Of a DNA stretch of 53,993 nucleotides, positions 53,297-53,993 are shown one piece after another. The DNA comes from Natronorubrum sulfidifaciens JCM 14089 (lineage in GTDB: Archaea; Halobacteriota; Halobacteria; Halobacteriales; Natrialbaceae), in the NCBI RefSeq assembly GCF_000337735.1, contig NZ_AOHX01000026.1:195160-249152 (forward strand). Reading direction: 5' to 3'. The notes under the pieces were generated by a model. It searched no databases. It had not been told where the DNA came from and saw only the letters and a program-made list of their open reading frames with translations. A program made the translations under genes and the position numbers. Every line of letters starts with the position of its first letter. Within the stretch, counting starts at the first letter, position 1.

Positions 53297-53770
53297 TCAC
53301 TCGATGTCGATGTGGTGGCCGTGGTCGTCACGGTCGTCGTCGACGATCGGCAGGTGGACCTCGAGGACGCCGTTGTGGTAGCTCGCGGTGATCGCGTCGG
53401 TGACGACCGCCTTCGGGATGGGGACCTGTCGACTGAGCCGCCGCGAGCGGACGGATCGAGACGCGTCGGAACCCGTCTCGACGTCGGTCTGAGCGCGAAT
53501 CGACAGGAGCCCATCGTGGAACACGAGGTCGATCTCGTCCTTTTCGAACCCCGGCAGGTCCATCACGTAAACGTAGCGGTCGCCCTCGTCCTCGAGGGTT
53601 GCCGTCGTCTCTCCACCGGACATCAGAGGCATCAGTTCGCGCTCGCTCCGGCTCTCGAGGGCAGGCTCGAGTCCGGGGGTGGCAAACTCGGACAGCCAGG
53701 CCGATCGGAGCTGGTCGAACGTGCGGTCCATCTCACGGAACATGCGGTTCATCTCATCGAACGATTTCAT
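53297..53770 (-). CDS. Hsp20/alpha-crystallin small heat-shock protein
   Basis: A 157-residue small heat-shock protein. The N-terminal helix MKSFDEMNRMFREMDRTFDQLRSAW precedes an alpha-crystallin domain (DRYVYVMDLPGFEKDEIDLVFHDGLLSIRAQ...ASYHNGVLEVHLPIVD). GVLEVHLP is the family's conserved end motif. The tail is His/Asp rich. TATA-like CCTTATTATTG (53800-53810) lies about 30-40 bases before the ATG. It holds unfolding proteins during stress. Confidence 0.93.
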   Translation of the reverse strand: MKSFDEMNRMFREMDRTFDQLRSAWLSEFATPGLEPALESRSERELMPLMSGGETTATLEDEGDRYVYVMDLPGFEKDEIDLVFHDGLLSIRAQTDVETGSDASRSVRSRRLSRQVPIPKAVVTDAITASYHNGVLEVHLPIVDDDRDDHGHHIDIE

Positions 53771-53898
53771 TGATAATCGGAAATTAGGTAGGCGATTCAC
53801 AATAATAAGGATTTCTAGACGTATGCTGACACGCGTATTGGCGAGATAGTGTGAAAAGCAGCAATTCCAATCGTCGACAGTCACACGTCGGAACTCAT

Positions 53899-53993
53899 AC
53901 TGCCGGACAGAAGTCAGTAAAACGCCAGTCGCGAAATCGCGGCCGTCTCCGTGGATGACGGCCGCAGTAGCGCGACCGGTCGTTGAATAGTTC
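53899..53993. repeat. 106-bp dispersed element, copy 2 (truncated by window end)
   Basis: It begins ACTGCCGGACA at 53899. GTCGCG (53928-53933) pairs with CGCGAC (53971-53976), and GCGGCCGTC (53939-53947) pairs with GACGGCCGC (53957-53965). Offsets of all four arms equal those of copy 1 with no insertion or deletion. The right terminal repeat would begin at 53994, one base outside the window. Confidence 0.75.

Noticed and set aside
53198-53773. Plus-strand ORF beginning with a CxxC motif
   Set aside because: After the first residues it is the antisense of the Hsp20 gene; one CxxC alone does not support a gene.

Overview
The window reads as chromosomal DNA of a halophilic archaeon (class Halobacteria). 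GC content is high, the proteins are strongly acidic (rich in Asp, Glu and Val), and many genes begin about 25-30 bases after a TATA-like box with little or no leader. Haloarchaeal hallmark genes are present: aglM/aglJ, ftsZ2 with an upstream CdrS-type regulator, archaeal sepF, bat-type HTH regulators, a thermosome with a GGM tail, and DUF5779/DUF5789-type proteins. Frequent CTCGAG sites in coding DNA suggest a Natrialbales-like genome (Natrinema/Haloterrigena/Natronorubrum group). That placement is inference; no marker gene was compared.

Layout. 1-7400: the N-terminal part of a bacterial-type thrS behind a possibly structured leader, pyrE, the N-glycosylation pair aglM-aglJ, and small regulators and enzymes of unclear role. 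7526-10020: tRNA-Tyr, then a cell-division locus (RHH + zinc-ribbon protein, CdrS-like RHH protein, FtsZ2) with a clustered GTAAGAC motif and a 28-bp tandem repeat just after ftsZ2. 10270-19951: ncsA (tRNA thiolation), hydrolases, two regulators, a methyltransferase, endonuclease IV, a cold-shock protein and a YchF-type GTPase. 20080-27719: cstA, an ArsA/Get3-like ATPase with a small partner gene, a CobW-family metallochaperone, and a membrane spermidine-synthase-like protein. 27826-36115: an acetyltransferase, an SDR, Usp proteins and a CoA-metabolism group (AMP-forming acyl-CoA synthetase, orphan E1-alpha dehydrogenase, acyl-CoA dehydrogenase, CoA-transferase). 36235-44680: rubrerythrin-like zinc ribbon, CBS protein, gamma-carbonic anhydrase-like protein, phosphoesterase, a frameshifted PAP2 gene, divergent glnA/lrp, thermosome and an HMCES-type protein. 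44794-53993: tRNA-Ser, the ilvA-ridA operon, citrate synthase, sepF, a PUA protein, an RNB ribonuclease, an acetyltransferase and an Hsp20.

Most of the window is ordinary core chromosome. The least explained signals are non-coding: (i) five copies of GTAAGAC between the CdrL-like gene and cdrS, three of them exactly 65 bp apart; (ii) a 106-bp element with 11-bp terminal inverted repeats and a conserved internal hairpin at 11300-11405, with a second colinear copy cut by the right edge of the window and a fragment at 30040; (iii) a chain of hairpins between a TATA-like box and thrS; (iv) a 12-bp stem upstream of ilvA; (v) the tandem repeat after ftsZ2. No CRISPR array, insertion-sequence transposase, prophage or defence system was recognised.
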